From positions 1 to 52,508 of IMG/VR virus record IMGVR_UViG_3300036820_000468: 52,508 bases of DNA; one strand, given 5' to 3'. Shown in pieces: positions 29,929 through 37,507 of the stretch. The notes below the pieces were generated by a model, which was given only the letters and a program-made list of their open reading frames with translations, ran no database searches and was not told where the DNA came from. The stretch is from a virus. The position numbers were made by a program, and so were the translations under genes. Every line of letters begins with the position of its first letter. Position 1 is the first letter of the stretch.

Positions 29929-30929
29929 GCGACCGCATGATCGAGCCTATCGCGGTCCACCCGCTCCTCGACACTTCGATGACCAAGCTCGACACGTGGT
30001 CGCGTTGCGATCGCCGCTTTTACTATCGGTACGTGCTCGGGCTCAAACCAATCGCCGTCGATTGGAAGATGCAATGGGGCTCGCTCTGGCATCGCGTCGC
30101 ACAGGTTTTTTACGGAAGACTCAAAGAGGGCGCGCACGTCGATACCGACGCGGCGTTCTTTAGCGCGCAGACCGAAGCCGAGCAGTGCGAATTGATTGAG
30201 AATCAGTTCCATGGCAATAGCGAGATCACGCTCACCGATCAGCAACGTGAAGAACTCTGGCAGACGTTCCTGTACTATATGGATCAGACCGGGCGCCACG
30301 ACGCGTGGGACGAAATAGTCGCCGTCGAGCAGCCCGTCTATTTAACCGTCAACTACGCCGGCACGCCGATTCTGCGCATCCGCTCTACGCTCGATATGCT
30401 CGTTTGGGGGATGCATGAAGGCAAACGCCGTTTGATCCCCGTCGATCACAAGACGACCGGCAACGTGCAGCAGAACCTGCTCTTTTTGGGGCTCGATCTG
30501 CAGGTGCGGATCTACTCGATGAGCGTGGCGGCGATCTACGGCGAGGACCCGCTCATGTGTTACAACATGATCGCCCGTGAGGTCCCGCCGGGCTTCAGGA
30601 CTCGGCCACTCGAGACGGCTTCGGGCAAGAAGCGCAACGCTGCGACGCTTGAATCGATGCAGAACCCACAGCGTTACCTGCGCCGTGCGTGGCTCTCTTA
30701 CACGCCCGAACAGTACGCGAGTTTTCAACGCACGCTCATCCAAGACGCGACGATCTTACAGAAGGAAGCCGCAAGCGGCGTGTGGCCACGGCGCGTCGTT
30801 AAGATGGGGCCGCTTGCGTGCGACGGCTGTCCATACTTCTCGATCTGTACCGCAGAGCTGGGCGGGCGCACGTTTAACGCCGACTCCGCGCTGCTTACCA
30901 TGAGTTTTACAAAGGACCCGCTTGTATGA
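29925..30929 (+). CDS. RecB/Cas4-family nuclease with Fe-S cluster cysteines
   Basis: A PD-(D/E)xK exonuclease-like protein of 334 residues. N-terminal SMTKLDTWSRCDRRFYYRYV gives the first cysteine (C28); the core has IRSTLDMLVWG and PVDHKTTGN (Asp...Asp-x-Lys); the end has ACDGCPYFSIC with three more cysteines, the one-plus-three pattern of the 4Fe-4S clamp in AddB and Cas4. Q-x-R-I-Y (LQVRIYSMSVAA) is the helix after the active site. It lies between the polymerase and the Sak4-like gene, so probably a recombination or DNA-processing exonuclease. Confidence 0.88.
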   Translation: MSDRMIEPIAVHPLLDTSMTKLDTWSRCDRRFYYRYVLGLKPIAVDWKMQWGSLWHRVAQVFYGRLKEGAHVDTDAAFFSAQTEAEQCELIENQFHGNSEITLTDQQREELWQTFLYYMDQTGRHDAWDEIVAVEQPVYLTVNYAGTPILRIRSTLDMLVWGMHEGKRRLIPVDHKTTGNVQQNLLFLGLDLQVRIYSMSVAAIYGEDPLMCYNMIAREVPPGFRTRPLETASGKKRNAATLESMQNPQRYLRRAWLSYTPEQYASFQRTLIQDATILQKEAASGVWPRRVVKMGPLACDGCPYFSICTAELGGRTFNADSALLTMSFTKDPLV

Positions 30930-31129
30930 ACGATCAAGAAGCCTTAAATGGAATCACCGTAAACATTACCTCCGCCGGGATTCGGGTTGAGTGTGTACAT
31001 AGACTTCGTCCATGGGCGCTCTCCTGGCTCATTAAAATCCTTACTGTGTCGTTGCATATCTTCCGTTACCTCAACATGACTGGGACGGCACTCGCTATCC
31101 CTAGTACGGAACAGGAGAAGCCTCTGTGA
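30926..31129 (+). CDS. Small hypothetical protein (67 aa)
   Basis: MNDQEALNGITVNITSAGIR, then a hydrophobic/amphipathic stretch (LRPWALSWLIKILTVSLHIF). ATGA overlap with the nuclease gene and a GTGA overlap with the next gene. Not recognised. Its end carries the AGGAG ribosome site of the permuted ATPase gene. Confidence 0.55.
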   Translation: MNDQEALNGITVNITSAGIRVECVHRLRPWALSWLIKILTVSLHIFRYLNMTGTALAIPSTEQEKPL

Positions 31130-31890
31130 TCGTTTGTCACCTTGATGTCGACGGCGGCGCCGGGTCGATTATCGACCTCGTTCGTGCCGGTCGCGTTGTC
31201 AGCTACGACGCCAACACCTTTGAGAAGGCCGAAAAGATCTATTGGGCACTCGCCAACGGCTCGATTAAGGCCGACCTCGTTGTCGTCGACGCGCTCTCGA
31301 CGTTGCTCACCGCGACGATCCAAGCCATCACGCTCGACGAGATCGGCAAGATCAATCCGGGGGCGGGCCAGACCGTATGGTCGATGCGCAAGAAGTCGCG
31401 TACGCATCAGGATATGTGGAACGTCATCAACTTCAACATGCAGTGGCTCATCACGGTCATCCGCAATCTGCCGATTCCCTCGATCTTTACGGTACACGAA
31501 GCGGAGCGCACGGACCCGACGGCACAGGAAGGCTCGGTCAATGAGGAACGGAATATGCCCAAGCTCACGCCCAAGGTACTCCTGCATCTCATGGCTCTCT
31601 CGGATCTGGTTATGCGAATCTACAAAGCGCCGTTACCGACGACGATCAACGGGCAGACCTACGTACCCGACGTTCCAATCCTGCAACTCGACAACACCGC
31701 CAGTGCGTATACGGGTTTGCGGCTGACACCCGACGCGATGGATACGACCCCACCGTACATCGCACTGCCGAAAGGGACGTGCGGCCTCGGGCTGCTCCAT
31801 CAGGCGCTGGGCCATTTACCCAAAGCGATGACCGTCTACGGCTTTCCAAAGGTCGGCAAGACCGTCTTTAGCACAACGCTTCCTACATAG
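31126..31890 (+). CDS. Circularly permuted Sak4/RecA-like single-strand annealing ATPase
   Basis: A 254-residue P-loop protein whose motif order is rotated. It begins with what is normally strand 2 (VIVCHLDVDGGAGSIIDL), runs through Walker B (LVVVDALSTL, res 51-60), HQDMWNVINFNMQW, the sensor-like SIFTVHEAERTD and the C-terminal strands. It then ends with the segment normally at the N-terminus: GHLPKAMTVYGFPKVGKTVF, Walker A GFPKVGKT at 239-246, eight residues before the stop. Joining the end (STTLPT) to the start (VIVCHLD) recreates the usual Sak4 order without gap. GTG start with AGGAG nine bases upstream. Neighbours (RecB nuclease, OB-fold protein) fit a recombination module. Confidence 0.85.
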   Translation: MIVCHLDVDGGAGSIIDLVRAGRVVSYDANTFEKAEKIYWALANGSIKADLVVVDALSTLLTATIQAITLDEIGKINPGAGQTVWSMRKKSRTHQDMWNVINFNMQWLITVIRNLPIPSIFTVHEAERTDPTAQEGSVNEERNMPKLTPKVLLHLMALSDLVMRIYKAPLPTTINGQTYVPDVPILQLDNTASAYTGLRLTPDAMDTTPPYIALPKGTCGLGLLHQALGHLPKAMTVYGFPKVGKTVFSTTLPT

Positions 31891-31903
31891 AGGTTACTGG
31901 TAT

Positions 31904-32251
31904 ATGGTACCGTTCGTAGAACTCACTTTCACGGCGTTCCAAGAACGCCTTACCGAACTATCATTGCCGCTTTGGAAAGTCGCGCGGCTCTACCAATGGT
32001 ACAAAGTTGATGTTTGCGCGGGGGCGCATAACGCTCGTATAACGCTTAACGATACGCTCTTCCGTGCCGATCAGCGTTGTGAACAGCTTGAGGCGGAGAT
32101 AACGCAGTTACAAGGCGACCTTAGTGAAATACGTGCTGCGGTTCAGGGTTACGACCCGGTGAAAGCGTTCGAGCGTGACAACCCGCCGGTCAAACCTCGA
32201 GTTCGTAAAACCCCCGTACGCAAGGTGCAGAAAAGGAAGCGCAAACGATGA
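31904..32251 (+). CDS. Coiled-coil protein with basic tail (115 aa)
   Basis: A helical protein: QERLTELSLPLWKVARLYQW, a heptad-like stretch RADQRCEQLEAEITQLQGDL, and a very basic end (KPRVRKTPVRKVQKRKRKR). Probably binds nucleic acid. AGAGG lies about 11 bases upstream; ATGA overlap with the next gene. No family assigned. Confidence 0.65.
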   Translation: MVPFVELTFTAFQERLTELSLPLWKVARLYQWYKVDVCAGAHNARITLNDTLFRADQRCEQLEAEITQLQGDLSEIRAAVQGYDPVKAFERDNPPVKPRVRKTPVRKVQKRKRKR

Positions 32252-32499
32252 ACGATTCCACCGGCCTGGGGCCGAAGATCAAAAGCTACGATGCGGCACG
32301 GCTCGAGGGCGATCAGCAGCCCGACCTGATCGTTCAAGAGATGCCGTTTGGCGACAACACACTTGAGTTCATTCAAGAAGACGAGTCGGTCGGCGAGAAC
32401 GATCCACCCCGTTACATACGCATCTACATCGATGGGCGCAATGTCGCGCAACTCATCGAAATCTTAAACCACTTCAGTAACCGTTACAAGGATAGGTAA
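32248..32499 (+). CDS. Small acidic hypothetical protein (83 aa)
   Basis: MNDSTGLGPKIKSYDAARLE..., with a central acidic loop (IQEDESVGENDPP) and a C-terminal helix (AQLIEILNHFSNRYKDR). Sits between recombination genes and may act with the OB-fold protein that follows one base later. Not recognised. Confidence 0.65.
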   Translation: MNDSTGLGPKIKSYDAARLEGDQQPDLIVQEMPFGDNTLEFIQEDESVGENDPPRYIRIYIDGRNVAQLIEILNHFSNRYKDR

Positions 32500-32500
32500 T

Positions 32501-33112
32501 ATGTATCAGCAACCCAACGAGAGCTGGCGCCTTAGTTCGCTCGCTCGCGGTACGACCCCCGAAGGCGACTACGTCGGCGTCATCAAGTCTATGGAACCCG
32601 GTTCCACGAAAAACGGCGATCCGCAAATCAAGTTCACCGTGGCGCTGCTCGGCCCGTCAACGGGCAAGACGCACACGTGGTGGGTCACCTGCACCCGCGA
32701 AGCGTGCTTCCGATTCTTCGACGATCTCATAAACTTAGGGATCGATCCGGACTTCGATCCGGGACCGCCCGTCGACTCAGCGGGGCAAAACCGCTGGATC
32801 GGGCTCTTCACCCCTGGTCTGCTCAACAAGGCCGTGGGCCTCACGATCACCAAGCGCGGCGATTTCTCGAACACCTCGATGACCAGCTTTGTGCCGCTAG
32901 GCCCTGACGGCCAGCCCGTCGCGATGCCCGGAGCCGTGACTCCTCCGCCGGCACCCGCTACGTCGCCGTTCCTGGCCCCTAGTGCCCCGGCAGCGGCACC
33001 GGTGGTCGCTGCGGCACCCTTCCCGGCTGCGGCCGCTCCTTTGCCTACGCAAGCCGCCCCAGCGGCTGCCGTGAACGTCGGCGCCGCGACCGACCTGTTC
33101 GCACAGGGATAG
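32501..33112 (+). CDS. OB-fold single-stranded-DNA-binding-like protein (DUF669-like)
   Basis: Residues 1-140: SSLARGTTPEGDYVGVIKSM, QIKFTVALLGPSTGKTHTWW, CFRFFDDLINLGIDPDF and AVGLTITKRGDFSNTSM form the strand pattern of DUF669-type proteins, which accompany Sak4-like recombinases in many phages. Residues 145-195 are a Pro/Ala-rich flexible linker, ending ATDLFAQG, similar in layout to an SSB tail though not acidic. Inferred role: coating ssDNA during replication and recombination. Confidence 0.65.
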   Translation: MYQQPNESWRLSSLARGTTPEGDYVGVIKSMEPGSTKNGDPQIKFTVALLGPSTGKTHTWWVTCTREACFRFFDDLINLGIDPDFDPGPPVDSAGQNRWIGLFTPGLLNKAVGLTITKRGDFSNTSMTSFVPLGPDGQPVAMPGAVTPPPAPATSPFLAPSAPAAAPVVAAAPFPAAAAPLPTQAAPAAAVNVGAATDLFAQG

Positions 33113-33113
33113 C

Positions 33114-33449
33114 GTGCCCGAGTCGCGCCTTCAGCGCCAAGCGCAAGTCTACGGCGAAGGGCGCGGCGCGTATGCTCTCAATCAGTGGGGGACAGCGCTT
33201 TCGGGCAGCGGTGTCCCCGACAACCTCTGGTGTTACCGTGGGCGGTTTATCGCCTTTGAGTTCAAGCACCAGGGCAAAGACCTCCATGTGATTCCGACCA
33301 TCGACGACGATCGGTTCGTCGAGCGGGCGCAAGCAATGCACCTGCGCCGCGTTCGTAAGGCGGGGGGGATCGCGTATGCTGTCAATACCTTGGGTGCCGT
33401 TATGTGGATACTCAATCTCATCGACCGGGAGATCGACCGTGCCAAGTAA
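33114..33449 (+). CDS. VRR-NUC-like PD-(D/E)xK nuclease (putative junction resolvase)
   Basis: A 111-residue protein: RLQRQAQVYGEGRGAYALNQ, GVPDNLWCYRGRFIAFEFKH (PD followed by E-x-K) and AQAMHLRRVRKAGGIAYAVN (the conserved Q-x3-L/H-x10-G-G-x-A-Y). This is the compact core of VRR-NUC/Holliday-junction-resolvase-like nucleases. The final Lys of ExK is present (EFK). GTG start one base after the preceding stop. Likely processes branched DNA before packaging. Confidence 0.8.
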   Translation: MPESRLQRQAQVYGEGRGAYALNQWGTALSGSGVPDNLWCYRGRFIAFEFKHQGKDLHVIPTIDDDRFVERAQAMHLRRVRKAGGIAYAVNTLGAVMWILNLIDREIDRAK

Positions 33450-33603
33450 GCTACTCTCAGCAAAAGATATGGCCGACCGCCTTGGCATCAACATCGACAC
33501 GCTCTCGCGGCTTCGCAAGGCCGGTCGGATCCGGGGTTATCGTCTTCAGCGCAAGTACCGGTACGATCCCGATGAAGTGCGCGCACAACTCGCCCGAAAG
33601 TAG
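33439..33603 (+). CDS. Small excisionase-like HTH protein (54 aa)
   Basis: PSKLLSAKDMADRLGINIDT then LSRLRKAGRIRGYRLQRKYR: a MerR/excisionase-type winged helix-turn-helix (HTH_17 style) with the typical R-K-Y-x2-D-x-D-E-V ending. GTG start, overlapping the nuclease stop by 11 bases. Since no integrase is present, it is more likely a small transcription regulator or replication accessory protein than an excisionase. Confidence 0.8.
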   Translation: MPSKLLSAKDMADRLGINIDTLSRLRKAGRIRGYRLQRKYRYDPDEVRAQLARK

Positions 33604-33609
33604 GATCTC

Positions 33610-34992
33610 ATGAACAAGATCGTTTTGCTCGCCGTCGTGCTGCTCACGTTAGGCTCGAGCTGTAACCCGCAGAACCCGCCTCCGACTCCATCGCCTTCGC
33701 CGACGCCTTCCCCTAGCGCGCGGCCGTCGGATGGATCGACGCCGATCCAACACGTCGTCATTATCATCCAGGAGAACCGTAGCATCGATAACCTGTTCCA
33801 GCAGATGCCGGGAATCGACGTCGCCTCAAGCGGTACAAACTCCACTGGCGGCACCGTCGCGTTGGCATCCGTTCCACTCACCGGTCCGTACGACATGAGC
33901 CACAAGCACACGGCGTGGCTGGCCGATTACAGTAAAGGCGCAATGAACGGCTGGGACACCGCAGCGTCGTCGTGTTCGGCCGTCGGCAAGTGCCCGTCAA
34001 AGAACGTGCGCGCCTATGCCTACGTGCCGCAGAGCGAAGTGCAGCCCTATTACACGATGGCCCAGACGTACACGTTTGCCGATAAGATGTTCCAGACGAA
34101 CGAAGGCCCGAGCTTCCCGGCGCATCAGTACCTCGTCAGCGGGACCTCTGCCATCAAGGACGGCGCGAGCCGTTACGCTTCAGAGAATCCAAACGGCGGC
34201 GGCAACCTCGGCCGACAATCAGGCGGCTGCGATTCGCCTGCGAAAGCTACCGTACCGACGATTAACATAACGACCGGCGTCGAGAAGGGTGCCGTATTCC
34301 CGTGCTTCGACCGGCAATCGATTTTCACGCTGCTCGATTCGGCGAGCATCGGCTGGCGCTATTATCAGGCGCAGCAGGGGGCTGGATTATGGAATACGCC
34401 CGATTCTCTCTCGCCGCTCTGTCCGACCACGCCGTGCAACGGCAACCCGGATTTTGCGGCTACGGTTATCTCGCCGCCTGCGCAGTTCCTCACTGACATC
34501 GGGAACGGAACGCTAGCAAGCGTGACGTACATAACGCCGACCGCAGCCGCCTCGGACCACGCCGGCTCGACCGATGGCAGCGGTCCTGCTTGGGTAGCCA
34601 GCGTGGTCGACGCGATCGGGCAATCGCCGTATTGGAACTCGACGGCGATCTTCGTTATCTGGGACGATTGGGGCGGTTGGTTTGACCATGTGAAGCCCCC
34701 GGTTCGAAACGGGTACGAACTTGGCTTTCGCGTTCCGCTCATCGTGATCTCGCCATACGCGCGACTTGGTTACGTCTCGCATACGCAACATGAGTTTGGC
34801 AGCATCCTTCATTTCACTGAGGAGACGTTTGGGTTGCCGTCGCTCGGCACGACGGACTCGCTCGCCGACGATCTGAGCGATTGCTTCGATTACACGCAAT
34901 CGCCGACGCCGTTCGTACCGATCGCGGGAAGCGAACCGATAGCGAAGTGGCGCGCGCAATCGGCTACCGAACCGGTAGATGACGACCGATGA
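33610..34992 (+). CDS. Secreted phosphoesterase (phospholipase C / acid phosphatase family)
   Basis: A 460-residue exported enzyme. An N-terminal signal ([16 protein letters not shown], a loose lipobox) is followed by a Pro/Thr/Ser linker. The catalytic domain has the family landmarks [43 protein letters not shown] and [15 protein letters not shown], then [20 protein letters not shown]. These residues bind metal and phosphate in the PF04185 family, which cleaves phospholipids or phosphate monoesters. Unusual for a phage; probably host-derived cargo that acts in the envelope, possibly in phosphate supply or membrane attack. Ends in an ATGA overlap with a small lipoprotein-like gene. Confidence 0.85.
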   Translation: MNKIVLLAVVLLTLGSSCNPQNPPPTPSPSPTPSPSARPSDGSTPIQHVVIIIQENRSIDNLFQQMPGIDVASSGTNSTGGTVALASVPLTGPYDMSHKHTAWLADYSKGAMNGWDTAASSCSAVGKCPSKNVRAYAYVPQSEVQPYYTMAQTYTFADKMFQTNEGPSFPAHQYLVSGTSAIKDGASRYASENPNGGGNLGRQSGGCDSPAKATVPTINITTGVEKGAVFPCFDRQSIFTLLDSASIGWRYYQAQQGAGLWNTPDSLSPLCPTTPCNGNPDFAATVISPPAQFLTDIGNGTLASVTYITPTAAASDHAGSTDGSGPAWVASVVDAIGQSPYWNSTAIFVIWDDWGGWFDHVKPPVRNGYELGFRVPLIVISPYARLGYVSHTQHEFGSILHFTEETFGLPSLGTTDSLADDLSDCFDYTQSPTPFVPIAGSEPIAKWRAQSATEPVDDDR

Positions 34993-35114
34993 AGGCCATA
35001 CTCGCGATCACCCTGCTGATAGGATTCCTCGAAGGGGGCTGTCAGACACTTCCGCAGGCTTGCGTCACGACGATGGTCGGCTGTAACACCGCGCCTCCGC
35101 CGGTGATCAAGTGA
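34989..35114 (+). CDS. Small Cys/Pro-rich lipoprotein-like protein (41 aa)
   Basis: [20 protein letters not shown] then [20 protein letters not shown]. Hydrophobic signal with Cys at 18 and a short Pro-rich end, like o-spanins (Rz1) or small secreted lipoproteins. It is coupled to the phosphoesterase by ATGA rather than to the lysis genes, so it may be a partner of that enzyme. Confidence 0.6.
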   Translation: MKAILAITLLIGFLEGGCQTLPQACVTTMVGCNTAPPPVIK

Positions 35115-35725
35115 CCGAGTTTGACTTGCAGTTGTTCCGAGGAGCGCCTTGCGAAGCCCGAGAGAAAAGTGCGGGGAATAGCGTTCCAATCACCGCAAAA
35201 GATGCGGCGAATGGCTGGGGCGCACTAGGTGCTCGGGAACTCCAGGAGATTGAGGAGCGCGCTGCAGGAGCGACGGTTGGGCCGTGGGTTGCCGAGATTT
35301 CGCCGGATGGAACCGTAGCGATGGTGGACCACGCCACGTTGCGCTCAGACGAGGCCGACGAGCCTCTAATGATTGCCTCGTGTGACGTTGCTGGGAATCT
35401 CGATAACGATGCAGCTTTCATCGCGGCGGCGGTTCGTACGAAGCCGGACCCACGCAACAGGAGGCTACGAAGGATGAGTGACCTTAAGCCGGAGGCAGCA
35501 CCGCGAGCCGTTGAGGATGTACGGTCTGACCTGTGCTACTTGCCGACTAAGGTAAAGCCAGATGGGGCTCCGTTGTGGGAAGTGCTTTGGCGACCAGAGT
35601 GTATCGCCCCGCTTCTCCTCGAAGCTGAAGCGATTATCAACGCCGACCGTCAGCATATTGCAACGACGTTGGAGCCCCTTATCGCAGTTGGAGTCCCGTA
35701 TCGCAGCGGTCGAGAAGTTGTGTAA
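35111..35725 (+). CDS. Hypothetical protein, possibly two genes in one frame (204 aa)
   Basis: First part (res 35-100: RELQEIEERAAGATVGPWVA, GNLDNDAAFIAAAVR) resembles a common phage family with a T-x-GPW motif and D-x-A/E-F-I-A ending. At 35474 an internal ATG has a perfect AGGAGG eight bases upstream, starting MSDLKPEAAPRAVEDVRSDL. The second part may be an independent 83-residue protein or a fusion. GTG start in a GTGA overlap. Confidence 0.55.
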   Translation: MTEFDLQLFRGAPCEAREKSAGNSVPITAKDAANGWGALGARELQEIEERAAGATVGPWVAEISPDGTVAMVDHATLRSDEADEPLMIASCDVAGNLDNDAAFIAAAVRTKPDPRNRRLRRMSDLKPEAAPRAVEDVRSDLCYLPTKVKPDGAPLWEVLWRPECIAPLLLEAEAIINADRQHIATTLEPLIAVGVPYRSGREVV

Positions 35726-35831
35726 AGAGCGGGAAACCTACGTTGTGCAGATGTTCGACCCAAAGGGGCCACCGCTGCTAACCGTTGACGAAGTACGCGC
35801 AGCCCTTCTCCGCGAGGGCGATGGAGCATGA
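35688..35831 (+). CDS. Small hypothetical protein (47 aa), TTG start
   Basis: ESRIAAVEKLCKERETYVVQ then MFDPKGPPLLTVDEVRAALL. The TTG start is uncertain: GGAG lies 11 bases upstream and the frame overlaps the previous gene. The end overlaps the next start (ATGA). Looks like a typical small helical phage protein. Confidence 0.45.
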   Translation: MESRIAAVEKLCKERETYVVQMFDPKGPPLLTVDEVRAALLREGDGA

Positions 35832-35992
35832 AACGATTACTGTGCAGGCTTGTCGGACACAGTTGGGCGTGGGCGGATAGCGTCTACTTTTGGGTTGAGT
35901 GCCGCCGATGCAAAGACTTTCAACGCTATACCGGCCAGCAAAGTGTAACCATCAGCAAGCGCGAGGGCGATGGAAAGGGAGGAACGATATGA
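35828..35992 (+). CDS. Small zinc-ribbon-like protein (54 aa)
   Basis: MKRLLCRLVGHSWAWADSVY then FWVECRRCKDFQRYTGQQSV. The C-x4-H plus C-x2-C pattern is a common phage mini zinc-ribbon. Coupled by ATGA on both sides. Confidence 0.65.
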   Translation: MKRLLCRLVGHSWAWADSVYFWVECRRCKDFQRYTGQQSVTISKREGDGKGGTI

Positions 35993-36153
35993 ATGACGAG
36001 CGATTCCAGAAGGTTCGTTACGCACTGCAGGAGGCTGCGATAGTTGCCGAACAGCACATCACGTACGGTCAGCCGGACAGGCCGAGTTATAAACTAGCAC
36101 GCCTAGTTCTCGACGCATGGAAGTGCTGGCCCACACAGGATGCTCCGCAATGA
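35989..36153 (+). CDS. Small hypothetical protein (54 aa)
   Basis: MNDERFQKVRYALQEAAIVA... ending WKCWPTQDAPQ. GGGAGGA lies six bases upstream. Short helical protein; unknown role. Confidence 0.6.
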   Translation: MNDERFQKVRYALQEAAIVAEQHITYGQPDRPSYKLARLVLDAWKCWPTQDAPQ

Positions 36154-36473
36154 GCGGCGATAACGCTATCGACTCGCTGGAGGAGCGCGCCTTAAAGTTC
36201 GCTCGCGGCTTTGAGTACATCGGCGGCGAGGTACAGCTTGCGATGCAGGCGGCAGGGATGCGGTGCTACATCGAAGGCTACCGTGACCACGAACGAGAGC
36301 AAGAGGCAGGCATTCCGTGTAGCTCTAACGAGGGAGAGTTGCAGAGGCTCCGAGCGATGGAGGGGCGAGCGAAAGCGGCGAGAGCGCTGTACCCTGACGG
36401 CGGTTGTTGCGCCTACGATCTCGACTGCATTCTCAACGGCCCCACCCCCGAAGCGCGTGAGGTGAAGCCGTGA
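36150..36473 (+). CDS. Hypothetical protein (107 aa)
   Basis: MSGDNAIDSLEERALKFARG..., helical, with Cys residues near the end (GGCCAYDLDC). The chosen ATG overlaps the preceding stop (ATGA). Composition is typical of early accessory genes; not recognised. Confidence 0.6.
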   Translation: MSGDNAIDSLEERALKFARGFEYIGGEVQLAMQAAGMRCYIEGYRDHEREQEAGIPCSSNEGELQRLRAMEGRAKAARALYPDGGCCAYDLDCILNGPTPEAREVKP

Positions 36474-36610
36474 AGGGTGATACAGACGTAACGGTTTACC
36501 CCAACATGCGGCGCGACCCGCACAACCTTAAGCCGTGGCCGTCGCTTTGGCGCGAACTGCGTTGGCAAGAGCGGTGGGCATGGCGCACAGAAATGGACAA
36601 ACCGGAATGA
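36470..36610 (+). CDS. Small Trp/Arg-rich protein (46 aa)
   Basis: KGDTDVTVYPNMRRDPHNLK then PWPSLWRELRWQERWAWRTE. GTG start in a GTGA overlap and ATGA with the next gene. Eight aromatic residues in the second half suggest a membrane-surface or protein-binding peptide. Confidence 0.5.
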   Translation: MKGDTDVTVYPNMRRDPHNLKPWPSLWRELRWQERWAWRTEMDKPE

Positions 36611-36816
36611 TAAACTACGCTCTGGCTTTTGTGCTGGCGTCTTCTCAGCCGGTGCGGCCGTTAGACGACGTTTTCAGACTGGAAGACTGGAGGCACGACC
36701 CGCCCGTATGCGTCGAGTATTTCCGCCCGTGGCCGCTAAATACGATTCAGGGCCGAAAGGTCGAATGTCACCCTTCAATGCGTATTTACGTCGGCCCCGA
36801 CGATTGGCATGACTAA
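36607..36816 (+). CDS. Small hypothetical protein (69 aa)
   Basis: MINYALAFVLASSQPVRPLD..., with a short hydrophobic start and a WRHDPPVCVEYFRPWPL block. The chosen ATG overlaps the upstream stop. The end overlaps the next gene by eight bases. Not recognised. Confidence 0.5.
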   Translation: MINYALAFVLASSQPVRPLDDVFRLEDWRHDPPVCVEYFRPWPLNTIQGRKVECHPSMRIYVGPDDWHD

Positions 36817-36985
36817 CGACGAGCAGCAGATCGACGCGCTCGTCGACGTCGCGACTGCCGCGTACGAGAACTGCCCGAGCGGCGGGCATGATTTCGTTTG
36901 CGAAGTTGGGATGAATGCCGCCGTCCGTGCCGTTTTGAACGCTTTGCCTTCCGTTTACGTTTCGGAAGATGCTTCTGATCCGTGA
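36809..36985 (+). CDS. Small hypothetical protein (58 aa), last gene of the rightward operon
   Basis: MTNDEQQIDALVDVATAAYE..., helical and acidic, resembling small phage proteins of the form CPSGGHDFVCEVGMNAAVRA. It lies on top of the minus-strand frame at 36813-37061 over 173 bases. A CTTCCG...CGGAAG stem near its end could slow transcription. Confidence 0.5.
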   Translation: MTNDEQQIDALVDVATAAYENCPSGGHDFVCEVGMNAAVRAVLNALPSVYVSEDASDP

Positions 36986-37061
36986 TCTTGGCCCAGTCTT
37001 TCGCAAACGGTTGATGGGTACTAAACGCCCACCTCTCCTGAGCTTTTGAAACGAATGGCAT
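36813..37061 (-). CDS. Small basic protein overlapping opposite-strand gene (82 aa)
   Basis: The N-terminus MPFVSKAQERWAFSTHQPFA then KDWAKITDQKHLPK looks like a recurring phage mini-protein that starts PFVSKAQ-x-RW and has a THxPxA-x-W core. After residue 38 it becomes almost pure Arg/Lys/Ser (KRKRKAKRSKRHGRRHSS). Only 76 bases of it are free of the plus-strand gene at 36809. The tail may be an accidental reading of that gene. Starts inside the end of the upstream endonuclease gene. Confidence 0.4.
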   Translation of the reverse strand: MPFVSKAQERWAFSTHQPFAKDWAKITDQKHLPKRKRKAKRSKRHGRRHSSQLRKRNHARRSGSSRTRQSRRRRARRSAARR

Positions 37062-37443
37062 ACTGCTCTACGTACTCCGCGGCCTTACGCATAAGGGCTG
37101 CATTGTCCCTAAACGCGCCGAGGCCGCGATTACAATGGATACAAAGAAGCGCGCGGAAGGCCCGCGTCTCATGGTCATGGTCGATGTGCAGCCCCGTTGA
37201 ATCGGGCTCCATGCCACAAAGGGCACAGAGTCCTTTTTGCGCCAGAATGAACTCAACGTATTTTTTGCCGTCAACTCCGTATGAACGTATCTTGTTGCGT
37301 TTATTATTCTGCCGTGAATCGCACGGCATGCAAGTAGTGCGGCGGTAGCCATTGCTTACCCGGAATGGTCCAGTACTGCCGCACTTAGTGCATGGCGGTT
37401 CGCCAAAAGCTCGAGCGCTATCTTTTTTGCTACTTTTAGGCAT
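37021..37443 (-). CDS. Endonuclease VII-like HNH nuclease
   Basis: A 140-residue protein. A first zinc knuckle C18-x2-C21...C38-x2-C41 is followed by SYGVDGKKYVEFILAQKGLC and the catalytic block LCALCGMEPDSTGLHIDHDH, then LLCIHCNRGLGAFRDN. This matches the recombination endonuclease VII (T4 gp49-like) family with the DHDH motif and Cys pairs. It may resolve branched DNA or act as a homing endonuclease. First gene to end the leftward late operon. Confidence 0.88.
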   Translation of the reverse strand: MPKSSKKDSARAFGEPPCTKCGSTGPFRVSNGYRRTTCMPCDSRQNNKRNKIRSYGVDGKKYVEFILAQKGLCALCGMEPDSTGLHIDHDHETRAFRALLCIHCNRGLGAFRDNAALMRKAAEYVEQYAIRFKSSGEVGV

Positions 37444-37507
37444 AGCCCATTATAGCATTGCCCCGTAGCAAAGGCCCATTTTTCTTGTGCACGGCTTACA
37501 AACGGCA

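Noticed and set aside
31126-31890. Split (fractured) ATPase gene joined by a trans-splicing intein
   Set aside because: No intein splicing blocks are present at either end; the gene has its own start, ribosome site and stop, so a permuted single chain is simpler.
33439-33603. Excisionase implying a temperate phage
   Set aside because: No integrase, attachment site or repressor was recognised, so the HTH protein alone does not support lysogeny.
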